Shown here piece after piece: positions 27,101 to 34,342 of a stretch of DNA of 64,000 nt. The stretch is from an uncultured Flavobacteriaceae bacterium (GTDB taxonomy: Bacteria > Bacteroidota > Bacteroidia > Flavobacteriales > Flavobacteriaceae): positions 1 through 64,000 of the forward strand of contig CALGUD010000029.1 of NCBI GenBank assembly GCA_937901915.1, written 5' to 3'. Position 1 is the first letter of the stretch, and each line of letters opens with the position of its first letter. The position numbers were made by a program, and so were the translations under genes. Under the pieces are notes generated by a model. The model did no database searches, had not been told where the DNA came from, and was given only the letters and a program-made list of their open reading frames with translations.

Positions 27101-28364
27101 CAAAACCGGACTCCACCGTGGCAACATCCCTGATCGCATCTGTTAAAACGGATGACCCTCCTATTTCAAAAGGGTTATAATCATTGGCCTCATTTCTCGG
27201 GACACCCAATGTGGGGTTGTTAAAAAACCCGGGGGGAGGATTTTGCCCGGTTTGGGCATACAATCTTGTATTTTCGGGAACAGGTTCTCCTAAATCCTGG
27301 ATACCCACTATATTTCTTACATTTTCTGTTCTTTGCACCCTGTTGGTTACCCAAACTTCAATTCGAGTTATCTGAACCTGACTTCTTATAAATGGGTAAT
27401 TTGCCAGTGCGGTATCGTATTGATCCCTGAAAAAATGTGACAGGAAAAAGTGCCTGTCTTCGTCATAATCCAAAGCCAGAATTTCATACTCACTAATAGT
27501 TCCACCACCCTGTGCAACCACATTTCTACTTTGAGACCGTTGTTCTGAAAAAATTCCTGTTACTGTAGTTTTCCCAAACTTAAGCTGTGTCTTAACCCCA
27601 AATAAACTTTGCGCTCCGTTTATTAAAGAGCTATTTAAAGGCATGCTTATATTACCTACTTCTATTTTTTGTAGTATATCATCCTCAGTGGGAGTATATT
27701 CTAATTTTACGAGATTTTGAAAATCGAAGGTGGCTTCGGTGTCGTAGTTCGCGGTTATTTGTAGCTTAGTCCCTACTTTACCCAACATACTAAGGCTAAT
27801 TCGCTGGTCAAAGTCAAATGAAAGGTTGTTTCTGTTTCTTGGGGATAGTGCGGGATTATCATTTTTTTGAAGCCTGATGCCCAAATCCATAGCCACAGAC
27901 CCCTGAGGGATCACTTCAATGGTATTACCTCCAAAAACACTTTCAAAAAATTTAGAATTGACATAAAACTGAGGTAACAGATTTTTCCGTGCTTCTTCAC
28001 TACCTGTTTTGTTTCCTGAAACCGCGTCAATTTTATCCTTAAAATAATCCCTCATACTTTCTTGTTGAATGAGGTCGTAATATTGTTCAGGGGTTAAAAT
28101 AACAGGGTATCTTATATCAAAATCGGCTACAGATTCAGAATAGATATAGCGGTCCAAAACAGGATCATATATATATTTTGAAACTATACTTTCGGGGTTC
28201 TTCATTTCCAATTTTCCCAAAGAAAATCCAGTTTGTGTAGTATCCTGAACCTCATCCTGTTCCTCTTCCTGTGAAAACACAATGAAATTCCCTACCAAAA
28301 ACATTAAAATAAAGAAAACCTTTTTAAGGCTGGATAATGATTTTGTCCTGCTGACTGTTTTCAA
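21186..28364 (-). CDS. sprA: Type IX secretion translocon protein SprA (gliding motility)
   Basis: A 2392-aa protein forming the giant outer-membrane beta-barrel channel through which the Bacteroidota type IX system exports proteins, including gliding adhesins. The signal peptide is about residues 1-31 (VFFILMFLVGNFIVFSQ). Family sequence is seen throughout: an early YIYDPVLDRYIY segment, repeated NISMPLNSSLINGAQSLFGV-type barrel strands, an acidic plug region, and a C-terminal strand ending in RAGITLRYNFGN. Length fits SprA (about 2400). The order maeB-ruvA-sprA-gcvH recurs in flavobacteria; it starts 5 bp after ruvA and may be cotranscribed. gldD and gldE also occur in this window. Confidence 0.96.
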   Translation of the reverse strand: MKTVSRTKSLSSLKKVFFILMFLVGNFIVFSQEEEQDEVQDTTQTGFSLGKLEMKNPESIVSKYIYDPVLDRYIYSESVADFDIRYPVILTPEQYYDLIQQESMRDYFKDKIDAVSGNKTGSEEARKNLLPQFYVNSKFFESVFGGNTIEVIPQGSVAMDLGIRLQKNDNPALSPRNRNNLSFDFDQRISLSMLGKVGTKLQITANYDTEATFDFQNLVKLEYTPTEDDILQKIEVGNISMPLNSSLINGAQSLFGVKTQLKFGKTTVTGIFSEQRSQSRNVVAQGGGTISEYEILALDYDEDRHFFLSHFFRDQYDTALANYPFIRSQVQITRIEVWVTNRVQRTENVRNIVGIQDLGEPVPENTRLYAQTGQNPPPGFFNNPTLGVPRNEANDYNPFEIGGSSVLTDAIRDVATVESGFGSLNNQVNQGFDYAFLENARKLEEGRDFTINTQLGYISLNQRLSGDEILGVSYQYTYNGEVYQVGEFANDGVNATEFTETNGRVTAVNSQSLVVKLLKSNITNVSDPIWDLMMKNIYSTGAFQLSQDQFKLNILYTDPSPINYLTPVDEATWPSGLEEQILLDVFNFDRLNIYNDPQNGGDGFFDYIPGITVDPRNGQIIFTKVEPFGEYLYDLLGDASFYDADDLAYRNNSNPNQLKYVFRNMYRETKAAAYEDSDKNKFQLKGRYKSEGGSGIPLGAFNVPRGSVRVTAGGRLLQEGIDYTVNYQAGTVQILDEGLKASNVPINVSVENNAVFGQQTRRFTGVNVEHQFNDNFMLGATLLNLKERPLTQKANFGVEPVNNTIFGFNGNYSTEVPFLTRLVNKLPNIDTDVPSNLSVRGEFAYLIPGSPKSADFEGETTAYLDDFEGAQSLVDVRAPLAWSLASVPLDPVTGDAPPAGLESGYERAKLAWYTIDPIFYTNQRPGGLSDSDISLNATRRIFVDEIFPEIDIPQGQTTVQTTLDLAYYPGIKGPYNNNTQDQFNSNIEDNWGGIMRSLTSTNFEQANVEYIQFWMLDPYYQDGVLPGQGGELVFNLGNISEDILKDGRKQFENGLPGTAQNTIVTETEWGEVPSGQALVYAFDANTANRQAQDVGFDGLNDQEESAIYNNNPGPDYALDNYQYYLNRDGNILDRYLNYNNPQGNSPVNVGDTNRGSTTLPDVEDIDRDLTMNTVNSYYEYRVPISANTTKYVTDTKIITVNTPDNNSYDVRWRQFKIPIKDFDNAVGGITDLRSISFMRMYLTGFTEDVVLRFATMDLVRGDWRSYTRELNETIGIDDQVNIDVSAVNIQENEDRIPIAYTLPRGVVREQLNNNNTIVNVNEQSLAFSVCDLAPEDSKAVFKNINVDLRQYKKIKMFIHAEAKIDPEGTSTQPDDIRDGELIGFIRLGTDFNQNYYQIEVPLSPTSFSTGIANRLSPEAVWPVENDIDISLEMLSKIKAQVLENPNLDPSLANFFDKNVNPIGEFSPLQVASTNKNYRYGIKGNPSLGNIRAVMIGVKNGNQSGGERVCAEVWFNELRVSELDNKGGWASIASIDANMADFANVSATGRMSTIGFGGLEDVPNERSREKAVEYSVNTNINLGQLLPKKWGIQLPLNYAISEEIITPEFDPLYQDLKLQDRLDAAPTEEQKDAIQERAEDYTKRTSINFIGVRKDRDPEAKPHFYDVENLTLNYAYNELSHRDFEIEQLTDQNVRTGFTYAYSFRPKEIEPFKKNDSLLTGKYWQWLKDFNFNLLPASISLNSNITRSLNRQSFRQISDPGIDVDNFIVPELQQRNYLFEWQYAINYNLTKSLRFNFTAANNNIVRNYFIEDEGGDVIINKDLGLWNGFLDTGDPNRHTQQLQVNYDLPFDKIPFLSFMSGTYAYTGDFDWQRGSDVLIELAGEEINTIQNAGTHNLNTSLSMDKFYSYIGFVKKGKQANTRGGQRPNPTMPARALPGGEENKKPAKDNTGTKIFNTAVDFFGMVKRINISYSKNSGKVLPGYTRSIGFIGTLKPSPGFIFGSQQDVRFEAARRGWLTSFDEFNQQYMERDATQLNISASAQPLKDLTIDIVANRDTSENYTENYDITDDSEYQPLTPNLYGDFSISTLMLKTAFSESGPDNSETFDEFRRNRLIVAQRLAGQPINPNGDYPTGYGPTNQSVLLPAFVAAYTGKDANTINLGAFRDIPIPNWVIKYTGLMNIKWFQNQFRRFSITHGYRSSYSLNSFRTNLDFGTGSEFDQAGNYKNEILYTNATLVEQFNPLVRVDFEMKNSVNIQAEIRKDRALTMSFDNNLLTEINGKEYVVGVGYRFKDVRFTTRLGGSKTTLKGDLNLKADVSLRDNITIIRNLDINTNQITSGQNMWSLKFTSDYALNKNLTALLFYDHTFSEFKVSTAFPQTTIRAGITLRYNFGN

Positions 28365-28369
28365 ACTAA

Positions 28370-28951
28370 TTATAAATTTTTAAGCGCTTCCTTAATAATC
28401 CCTTCTACGCTTAAATCAGGATTGGGTATTAGAATTCTATCCACAAGCTTTTCGGTTTGTTTACGGGAAAATCCTAATACCTCTAATGCTGATAACGCTT
28501 CATTTTTGCTTGTATTGTCCTGATGCTCTGAAACTTCATCAATTCCATATATTTTCAGCACTTTATCCTTAAGGTCTAAAATTACCCGTTGTGCTGTTTT
28601 TGCCCCAATCCCTTTTATAGATTGAATGGCCGGCACATCATTTAATGCTATAGCATCCCTAATTTGAACAGGCGACATTGACGACAACATAGTGCGGGCT
28701 ATGCTGGCACCAACTCCAGAAACGGAAATAAGCAACCTGAAAATTTCTCTTTCAGATTTTTCAAAAAACCCATATAGGGTATGGGCATCTTCCCTTACCT
28801 GGAGATGGGTATATAATTTTATATTTTCATTATTACCAATACTTGAATATGTATGCAGTGAAATATTTACAAAATAGCCAACACCACCACATTCAATAAC
28901 TACATCAGTTGGACTTTTTTCAACTAATTTTCCATTTAGGTGAGATATCAT
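28370..28951 (-). CDS. ruvA: Holliday junction branch migration protein RuvA
   Basis: A 193-aa protein that binds Holliday junctions as a tetramer and loads the RuvB motor. Domain I OB fold opens MISHLNGKLVEKSPTDVVIE. Two helix-hairpin-helix motifs follow (SGVGASIARTMLSS and IKGIGAKTAQRVILDLKDK), then a flexible linker and the RuvB-binding domain III (about 147-193). ruvB lies in the window, 4.2 kb upstream. It is followed by sprA at 5 bp spacing. Confidence 0.96.
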   Translation of the reverse strand: MISHLNGKLVEKSPTDVVIECGGVGYFVNISLHTYSSIGNNENIKLYTHLQVREDAHTLYGFFEKSEREIFRLLISVSGVGASIARTMLSSMSPVQIRDAIALNDVPAIQSIKGIGAKTAQRVILDLKDKVLKIYGIDEVSEHQDNTSKNEALSALEVLGFSRKQTEKLVDRILIPNPDLSVEGIIKEALKNL

Positions 28952-29008
28952 TAAAGTATGATTTAACTAGTTAGAGACTGGCAATATAAAAATTGATTTT
29001 GACAACTA

Positions 29009-31294
29009 TTAAACTTCACTGTTAATTTTCTCTTTTTCCTGGGCATCTACTACGGCTACAGCCGCCATGTTAATTATCTCTTCCACACTTGCTCCCAGTT
29101 GTAGTATGTGAACCGGTTTTTTCATTCCTAACATAATTGGCCCTATAGATTCTGCTCTAAACATTTCTTTCATTAATTTATAAGTTATGTTTGCGGAATC
29201 TAAATTTGGGAAAATAAGTGTATTTACTTTTTTCCCCGCTAATTTGGAAAACGGGAATTTTTTCTGATGCATCTCAGCATTTAGAGCAAAATCGGATTGT
29301 AACTCTCCATCAACTATAATTTCAGGATAGTACTTATGTAAGTACTTTACTGCATCCCCTACTTTTGAAGCCTTATCATCTTTTGAAGACCCAAAATTTG
29401 CATACGATAGCATTGCAATTACAGGTTCTATACCGAACATATTTGCCACCATAGCTGTCATGTGGGTTATTTTAGCCATTTCACGAGCAGTAGGATCTAT
29501 ATTTATTGATGTATCGGCCAAAAACATAGGGCCTCTCTCGGTCATCATAAGATTCATGGTAGCTACTTTAGAAACATTGTTGGCTTTACCAATAAGTTCG
29601 AGCATAGGCTTCACCGCTGTTGGGTAGGCTCTTGTGTATCCTGATATCAATCCGTCAGCGTCTCCTTCATTAACCATCATTGCGGCAAAGTAATTGCGCT
29701 CACGCATTTTTTTCTCAGCATCGTAGAGGGTTACACCTTTTCGTTTACGGGCATCCCAATATTTCTTTGCATATTGCTGTTTCCTTTTTTCATGATCATC
29801 GGATCTTGTATCTATTATCTGGACGGGAGAATCAAATTCAATTTCTTTCATCAATTCATCAATGATTTCCTTATCCCCTAAAAGAATTGGTTTTGCAATT
29901 CCTTCATCATTTAAATACTGAGCTGCTTTAAGCACGTCAAGTTGATCACCTTCAGGGAAAACAATTCGTTTTGGGTCTGTTCTTGCCCTGTCGTGCAGTA
30001 AACGTACCAGTTTATTGTCACCTCCCAGCCTTTGCATCAGTTCGTCTTCATACTTCTGCCAATCTGTAATAGGCTCAGTAGCCACACCACTTTCGATGGC
30101 TGCTTTAGCTACTGCCGGTGGAATTGTATGAATTAACCTGGGATCAAAAGGTTTTGGAATTATGTAATCTTTTCCGAATATAAGTTTGGTTTCACCATAG
30201 GCTATATTTACCTGTTCCGGAACCGGTGCCCTGGCCAATTCGGCCAATGCTTTCACGGCAGCAAGTTTCATTTCTTCATTTATTTTTGTAGAGCGGACAT
30301 CTAATGCACCTCTGAAAATAAAAGGAAAACCGAGTACATTATTAACCTGGTTAGGATGGTCAGAACGGCCTGTAGCCATAATGATATCTTTACGGGTGGC
30401 AATGGCAAGGTCATAGGAAATTTCAGGATCCGGATTGGCCATTGCAAATACTATTGGATTTTTTGCCATTGATTTTAACATGTCTTGCGAGACTATATTC
30501 GCTATAGAAAGCCCGATAAACACATCGGCTCCTTTCATTGCTTCTTCCAGGGTATCTATTTTTCTGGCGGTAGCAAACTCCAGCTTTTCGCCTGATAAGT
30601 TTTCACGGTCTTTTCTGATGATGCCTTTACTGTCTAACATAACAATATTTTCCACATCTGCCCCTAATGCAAGATAGAGTTTGGTACAAGAGACTGCTGC
30701 CGCACCGGCGCCACTTACTACAATTTTCACATTCTTCATTTTTTTCCCGGCTATCTCTACAGCATTCAGTAATGCTGCCGCCGAAATGATGGCTGTACCG
30801 TGCTGATCATCGTGCATAACGGGAATATCCAACTCTTCCTTCAGTCTTCTCTCTATTTCAAAAGCTTCCGGTGCTTTAATATCTTCAAGGTTAATCCCTC
30901 CAAAGGTTGGTGCAATATTTTTTACTGTTTCGATAAACTTCTCAACATCTTTAGTATCAACCTCAATGTCCATTGCATCAATATCCGCAAATATTTTAAA
31001 AAGAAGGCTTTTACCCTCCATAACCGGTTTTGATGCTTCGGGTCCAATATCGCCTAAACCCAAAACGGCCGTTCCGTTTGATATAACTGCAACTAAATTT
31101 CCTTTGATTGTATATTTATAAACATCACTTTTATTTTTTGCAATTTCAAGACAAGGTTCGGCAACTCCGGGTGAATATGCCAGTGCAAGATCACGCTGGG
31201 TAGCGTACTTTTTTGTTGGGATAATTTTTATTTTTCCCGGTTGAGGCTTGGAATGGTAATCTAAAGCATCCTGTCTTCTACTTTGTTCGCTCAT
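29009..31294 (-). CDS. maeB: NADP-dependent malic enzyme with C-terminal phosphotransacetylase-like domain
   Basis: A 761-aa MaeB-type enzyme that oxidatively decarboxylates malate to pyruvate, making NADPH. The N-terminal malic domain has KYATQRDLALAYSPGVAEPC and HDDQHGTAIISAAAL, and the cofactor loop VVSGAGAAAVSC. From about residue 430 a phosphotransacetylase-like domain follows (KRIVFPEGDQLDVLKAAQYL, RAYPTAVKPML), which in this family is regulatory and binds acetyl-CoA, not catalytic. Length is normal for the fused class. It is upstream of ruvA by 57 bp. Confidence 0.96.
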   Translation of the reverse strand: MSEQSRRQDALDYHSKPQPGKIKIIPTKKYATQRDLALAYSPGVAEPCLEIAKNKSDVYKYTIKGNLVAVISNGTAVLGLGDIGPEASKPVMEGKSLLFKIFADIDAMDIEVDTKDVEKFIETVKNIAPTFGGINLEDIKAPEAFEIERRLKEELDIPVMHDDQHGTAIISAAALLNAVEIAGKKMKNVKIVVSGAGAAAVSCTKLYLALGADVENIVMLDSKGIIRKDRENLSGEKLEFATARKIDTLEEAMKGADVFIGLSIANIVSQDMLKSMAKNPIVFAMANPDPEISYDLAIATRKDIIMATGRSDHPNQVNNVLGFPFIFRGALDVRSTKINEEMKLAAVKALAELARAPVPEQVNIAYGETKLIFGKDYIIPKPFDPRLIHTIPPAVAKAAIESGVATEPITDWQKYEDELMQRLGGDNKLVRLLHDRARTDPKRIVFPEGDQLDVLKAAQYLNDEGIAKPILLGDKEIIDELMKEIEFDSPVQIIDTRSDDHEKRKQQYAKKYWDARKRKGVTLYDAEKKMRERNYFAAMMVNEGDADGLISGYTRAYPTAVKPMLELIGKANNVSKVATMNLMMTERGPMFLADTSINIDPTAREMAKITHMTAMVANMFGIEPVIAMLSYANFGSSKDDKASKVGDAVKYLHKYYPEIIVDGELQSDFALNAEMHQKKFPFSKLAGKKVNTLIFPNLDSANITYKLMKEMFRAESIGPIMLGMKKPVHILQLGASVEEIINMAAVAVVDAQEKEKINSEV

Positions 31295-31316
31295 TTTTAA
31301 TGTTTTGGTTGAAACA

Positions 31317-31324
31317 CAAAGGTA
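31317..31324 (-). promoter_or_regulatory. Possible -7 box upstream of maeB
   Basis: TACCTTTG on the minus strand, 23 bases upstream of the maeB ATG. No TTG at the right spacing. The remainder of the 257-bp gap to queG (31295-31551) shows no gene; its only other feature is the queG terminator. Confidence 0.35.
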
Positions 31325-31530
31325 AAAGTATTATTCTACATGGTTAGTATTGCAAGGGAAAATACTTTTACTTTTAAAAAGGGTATCCGGTTATACAAAT
31401 GTCTTTTATAAGGTTATTGCTAAAAATTAAAGTAGCACTTTGCCGGATTAAGAAGTAAACGGTAATAAGTTGGGAATATTTTTTGCTCCAATTCAAAATT
31501 TAATGAACAAAAAGCGAAATCTAAAACTCC

Positions 31531-31551
31531 TTTTCTCTCAGGGTGAGAAAA
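31531..31551 (-). terminator. Hairpin immediately after queG
   Basis: TTTTCTC (31531-31537) pairs with GAGAAAA (31545-31551) directly downstream of the queG stop. A moderate T-rich stretch follows on the minus strand. Confidence 0.5.
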
Positions 31552-32451
31552 TTATTTTTTTAGAAAAGTGATGTTTCTTTTTAAACCGGAGAATTTAGTT
31601 CGTTTTACCGCAGATTTTTTAAACAGCTTTTTAAAAACATCTTCCGTTATTTCTTCCCAATCTTTCTTGGTCATACTCAGCAAATCGGGATGCGGATTAA
31701 ACAAAGGTTCATTATGTGATTTTGAAAATCTGTTCCATGGACACACGTCCTGGCATACATCGCAGCCAAACATCCAATCATCAAATTTGTCTTTATAACT
31801 TACCGGAAGCTGATCTTTTAATTCGATCGTGAAATAGGATATACATTTGCTTCCATCAACCACATAAGGCTCTACAATAGCATCTGTAGGGCATGCATCT
31901 ATACATGCTGTACAACTTCCGCAATGGTCGGTTACCGGGGCATCATATTCCAGCTCCAGGTCAACTATTAATTCTGCAATAAAATAAAAAGAACCGGTTT
32001 GCTTGGAAAGTACATTACTATGCTTTCCCATCCATCCTAATCCGCTTCTTACAGCCCAGGCTTTATCCAGTACAGGGGCAGAATCTACAAACGCCCTTCC
32101 GTTTACTTCGCCTATTTCATCCTGAATAAAATGTAACAACTGCTTTAATTTATCTTTTATTACAAAATGGTAGTCGGTACCGTATGCATATTTGGAAATT
32201 TTCGGCGATTCGGGGTCTTTTTGGGTTTCAGACGGGTAGTAATTCAACAATAATGAAATAACAGATTTTGCTCCGTCAACAAGCAACCTGGGGTCTAACC
32301 GCTTATCAAAATGGTTTTCCATGTACCGCATTTCGCCATGCATATTGTTTTCCAGCCATTTTTCGAGCCTGGGGGCTTCTTCTTCTAAAAATTCAGCTTT
32401 CGAAATTCCACACGATAAAAAGCCGAGACGTTTTGCTTCGGATTTGATCAA
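31552..32451 (-). CDS. queG: Epoxyqueuosine reductase QueG
   Basis: A 299-aa cobalamin-dependent enzyme reducing epoxyqueuosine to queuosine in tRNA. Two [4Fe-4S] motifs are visible, CGSCTACIDACPTDAI and CDVCQDVCPWNRF. The N-terminus starts at TTG 32451 (MIKSEAKRLGF). The reading frame stays open for 12 codons upstream, and the residues just before it (LHTD) still look like QueG, but no ATG is left. A tandem repeat block begins at 32465, so the original start seems to have been lost to the repeats. Translation from TTG or another non-ATG codon is plausible. queD in the same window supplies an earlier step. Confidence 0.92.
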   Translation of the reverse strand: MIKSEAKRLGFLSCGISKAEFLEEEAPRLEKWLENNMHGEMRYMENHFDKRLDPRLLVDGAKSVISLLLNYYPSETQKDPESPKISKYAYGTDYHFVIKDKLKQLLHFIQDEIGEVNGRAFVDSAPVLDKAWAVRSGLGWMGKHSNVLSKQTGSFYFIAELIVDLELEYDAPVTDHCGSCTACIDACPTDAIVEPYVVDGSKCISYFTIELKDQLPVSYKDKFDDWMFGCDVCQDVCPWNRFSKSHNEPLFNPHPDLLSMTKKDWEEITEDVFKKLFKKSAVKRTKFSGLKRNITFLKK

Positions 32452-32465
32452 ATCAGTATGTAGGG

Positions 32466-32716
32466 TTGATGATTTCAGATTTGTGATTTATGATTTGTTT
32501 AATTGTCTCTTTATTATTTTTGAGACAGTTTGCTTCAAATTGAAAAATTGAAAATTGGTATTTAGGATTGATGATTTCAGATTTATGATTTAGGATTTAT
32601 TTCTTGTTTAATTGTCCCTTTACTATTTTTGAGACAGTTTGCTTCAAATTGAAAATTGATATTTCTGATTGATGATTTCATATTAATGTGCTTATTGAGG
32701 GTTTATGGTTTCTGAT
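32466..32716. repeat. Tandem ~101-bp repeats carrying decayed tails of a four-helix-bundle gene
   Basis: TTGATGATTTCA starts units at 32466, 32568 and 32669, giving a period of 101-102 bp. Units one and two are very similar along their length. Each contains, on the minus strand, a sequence that would encode TVSK-I-I/V-K-R/G-QLNK, matching the TVKRRLNQS end of the intact gene at 32717-33079. The third unit runs into that gene. The units look like partial duplications of its 3' end plus flank. Confidence 0.7.
32573..32591. repeat. Left copy of a 19-bp perfect inverted repeat
   Basis: GATTTCAGATTTATGATTT here is the exact reverse complement of 33091-33109, on the other side of the four-helix-bundle gene. 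Confidence 0.75.
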
Positions 32717-33079
32717 TTATGATTGGTTTAATCGTCTCTTTACTGTTTTTGCTGAACTGACAAAAATTGAAGTTAACTCATTTGACTCAATAATAAGTTC
32801 TTTAATTTCTGATTCTGTAATCCATTTTTTTGATTCAATCAACTCTAACCAAAAAATTGTTTCATCTATTTCTTCAATAACGATTCCTAATTTTGCCAGG
32901 AACTCCTTATCACTCCTTGCTCTGCAAACCGCTCTGTAATTGGCTCCGACTGAAGTACCACTTCTTACAATTTGATTTGAAATTACCTTACCGGAAATAT
33001 TGTTTGGCATTTTTTCAACCAAATCAATAATGGATAATGCTAAAATTTTAGTTCTATTTTTTAAATCTGTAGAATTCAC
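32717..33079 (-). CDS. Four-helix-bundle protein (S23 ribosomal / 23S rRNA-IVS family)
   Basis: A 120-aa helical protein of the four-helix-bundle family first seen encoded inside 23S rRNA intervening sequences and often annotated as S23 ribosomal protein. Key residues fit: SIIDLVEKMPNNISGKVISN, then QIVRSGTSVGANYRAVCRAR, then EFLAKLGIVIEEIDETIFWL. Here it is a stand-alone gene, not within rRNA. The function of the family is unknown; relatives bind nucleic acid in diversity-generating retroelements (Avd), but no reverse transcriptase is present. It lies between ruvB and queG, inside an inverted and tandem repeat block, which suggests an inserted cassette. Confidence 0.88.
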   Translation of the reverse strand: MNSTDLKNRTKILALSIIDLVEKMPNNISGKVISNQIVRSGTSVGANYRAVCRARSDKEFLAKLGIVIEEIDETIFWLELIESKKWITESEIKELIIESNELTSIFVSSAKTVKRRLNQS

Positions 33080-33090
33080 AAATAAATTTT

Positions 33091-33109
33091 AAATCATAAA
33101 TCTGAAATC
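33091..33109. repeat. Right copy of the 19-bp inverted repeat
   Basis: AAATCATAAATCTGAAATC, the reverse complement of 32573-32591. It lies 12 bp upstream of the four-helix-bundle gene start. Confidence 0.75.
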
Positions 33110-33121
33110 AAAAATCATAAA

Positions 33122-34144
33122 TTAAAACAGTCCTCCCTGTATCCCTCCTTTTATTTTACCGAGGTGTTTATACGCCAGTTCGGTGACTTCTCGTCCGCGT
33201 GGGGTTCGCATTATAAATCCTTGTTGAATTAAAAAGGGTTCGTACACTTCTTCTATTGTTTCGGCACTTTCGGAAACAGCCGTAGCCAGGGTTGTAATCC
33301 CTACAGGTCCTCCTTTAAATTTATCTATAATTGTAGAAAGGATCTTATTATCCATTTCATCCAGGCCATAGGTATCAACATTCAGTGCTTTTAATCCGTA
33401 CCTGGATATTTCAATATCAATTTTTCCATTCCCTTTTATTTGTGCAAAATCCCGTACCCTTCTTAGTAAAGCGTTTGCTATACGGGGTGTTCCCCTGCTT
33501 CGTCCGGCAATTTCAATGGCCGCCTCCATAGAAATAGGCACTTTTAAAATAGAAGAGCTTCGCTGAACGATATCAGATAACAACTCAGTAGAATAATACT
33601 GCAACCTGCTCTGAATGCCAAAACGGGCGCGCATAGGTGCAGTTAATAAACCGGATCGGGTAGTTGCGCCGATGAGTGTAAACGGATTTAAATTAATCTG
33701 GACCGTACGTGCATTGGGTCCACTCTCAATCATGATATCAATCTTGTAATCTTCCATAGCAGAATAGAGATACTCTTCAATAACCGGGCTTAAACGGTGG
33801 ATTTCATCAATAAACAATACATCCCTTTCTTCCAGGTTGGTAAGTAAGCCGGCTAAATCACCGGGTTTATCTAAAACAGGGCCTGAAGTTATTTTAATAC
33901 TCACATCCAGTTCGTTGGCTAAAATATGCGCGAGCGTGGTTTTTCCCAAGCCCGGGGGGCCATGAAATAAGGTGTGGTCTAGTGCTTCACCCCGTTGATT
34001 CGCCGCCTGCACAAACACCTTTAAATTATCCAATACCTGATCTTGTCCGGCAAAATCATCAAAAGTAAGCGGACGTAAGGCTTTTTCAATATCAATTTCT
34101 TCAGGAGAGAAGCTATCTCCTGTAGGGTCTAAATATTCATTCAT
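33122..34144 (-). CDS. ruvB: Holliday junction branch migration ATPase RuvB
   Basis: A 340-aa AAA+ motor driving branch migration with RuvA and RuvC. Walker A is GPPGLGKTTLAHIL (62-75), Walker B is VLFIDEIHRLS, sensor I lies near GATTRSGLL, and the winged-helix C-terminus has FLIQQGFIMRTPRGRE. Length is normal. On the minus strand it precedes the four-helix-bundle cassette and queG. ruvA is 4.2 kb away, so the two ruv genes are unlinked, as is usual in this phylum. Confidence 0.97.
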   Translation of the reverse strand: MNEYLDPTGDSFSPEEIDIEKALRPLTFDDFAGQDQVLDNLKVFVQAANQRGEALDHTLFHGPPGLGKTTLAHILANELDVSIKITSGPVLDKPGDLAGLLTNLEERDVLFIDEIHRLSPVIEEYLYSAMEDYKIDIMIESGPNARTVQINLNPFTLIGATTRSGLLTAPMRARFGIQSRLQYYSTELLSDIVQRSSSILKVPISMEAAIEIAGRSRGTPRIANALLRRVRDFAQIKGNGKIDIEISRYGLKALNVDTYGLDEMDNKILSTIIDKFKGGPVGITTLATAVSESAETIEEVYEPFLIQQGFIMRTPRGREVTELAYKHLGKIKGGIQGGLF

Positions 34145-34262
34145 AACATAAAACTTAAAAACCCGGAATTAATACAGTCTATACCTGTAGTTCGCCAGAT
34201 GAAACATATCCAAATTTCGAATTTATGAGTTTATGTATATCTGTAAATTTTGGGTTTCATAA

Positions 34263-34270
34263 CAAAGATA
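34263..34270 (-). promoter_or_regulatory. Possible -7 box upstream of ruvB
   Basis: TATCTTTG on the minus strand, 119 bases upstream of the ruvB ATG. No -33 match; the long leader weakens the call. Confidence 0.3.
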
Positions 34271-34342
34271 GAAGAAAACACCATAAAAAACTTTTTCAGC
34301 GTTTAGATCTTTAGAAAAGTTATAAAGTTGTAATTTAAAGGC

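Noticed and set aside
31295..31551. A small gene in the 257-bp maeB-queG gap
   Set aside because: No open frame with a start signal or recognisable motif; only a weak -7 box and the queG hairpin were found.
32688..32939. Plus-strand ORF of 83 aa
   Set aside because: It is antisense to the four-helix-bundle gene and reads through the tandem repeats.
32717..33079. Avd component of a diversity-generating retroelement
   Set aside because: The fold is similar, but there is no reverse transcriptase, template/variable repeat pair or variable target gene within the window.
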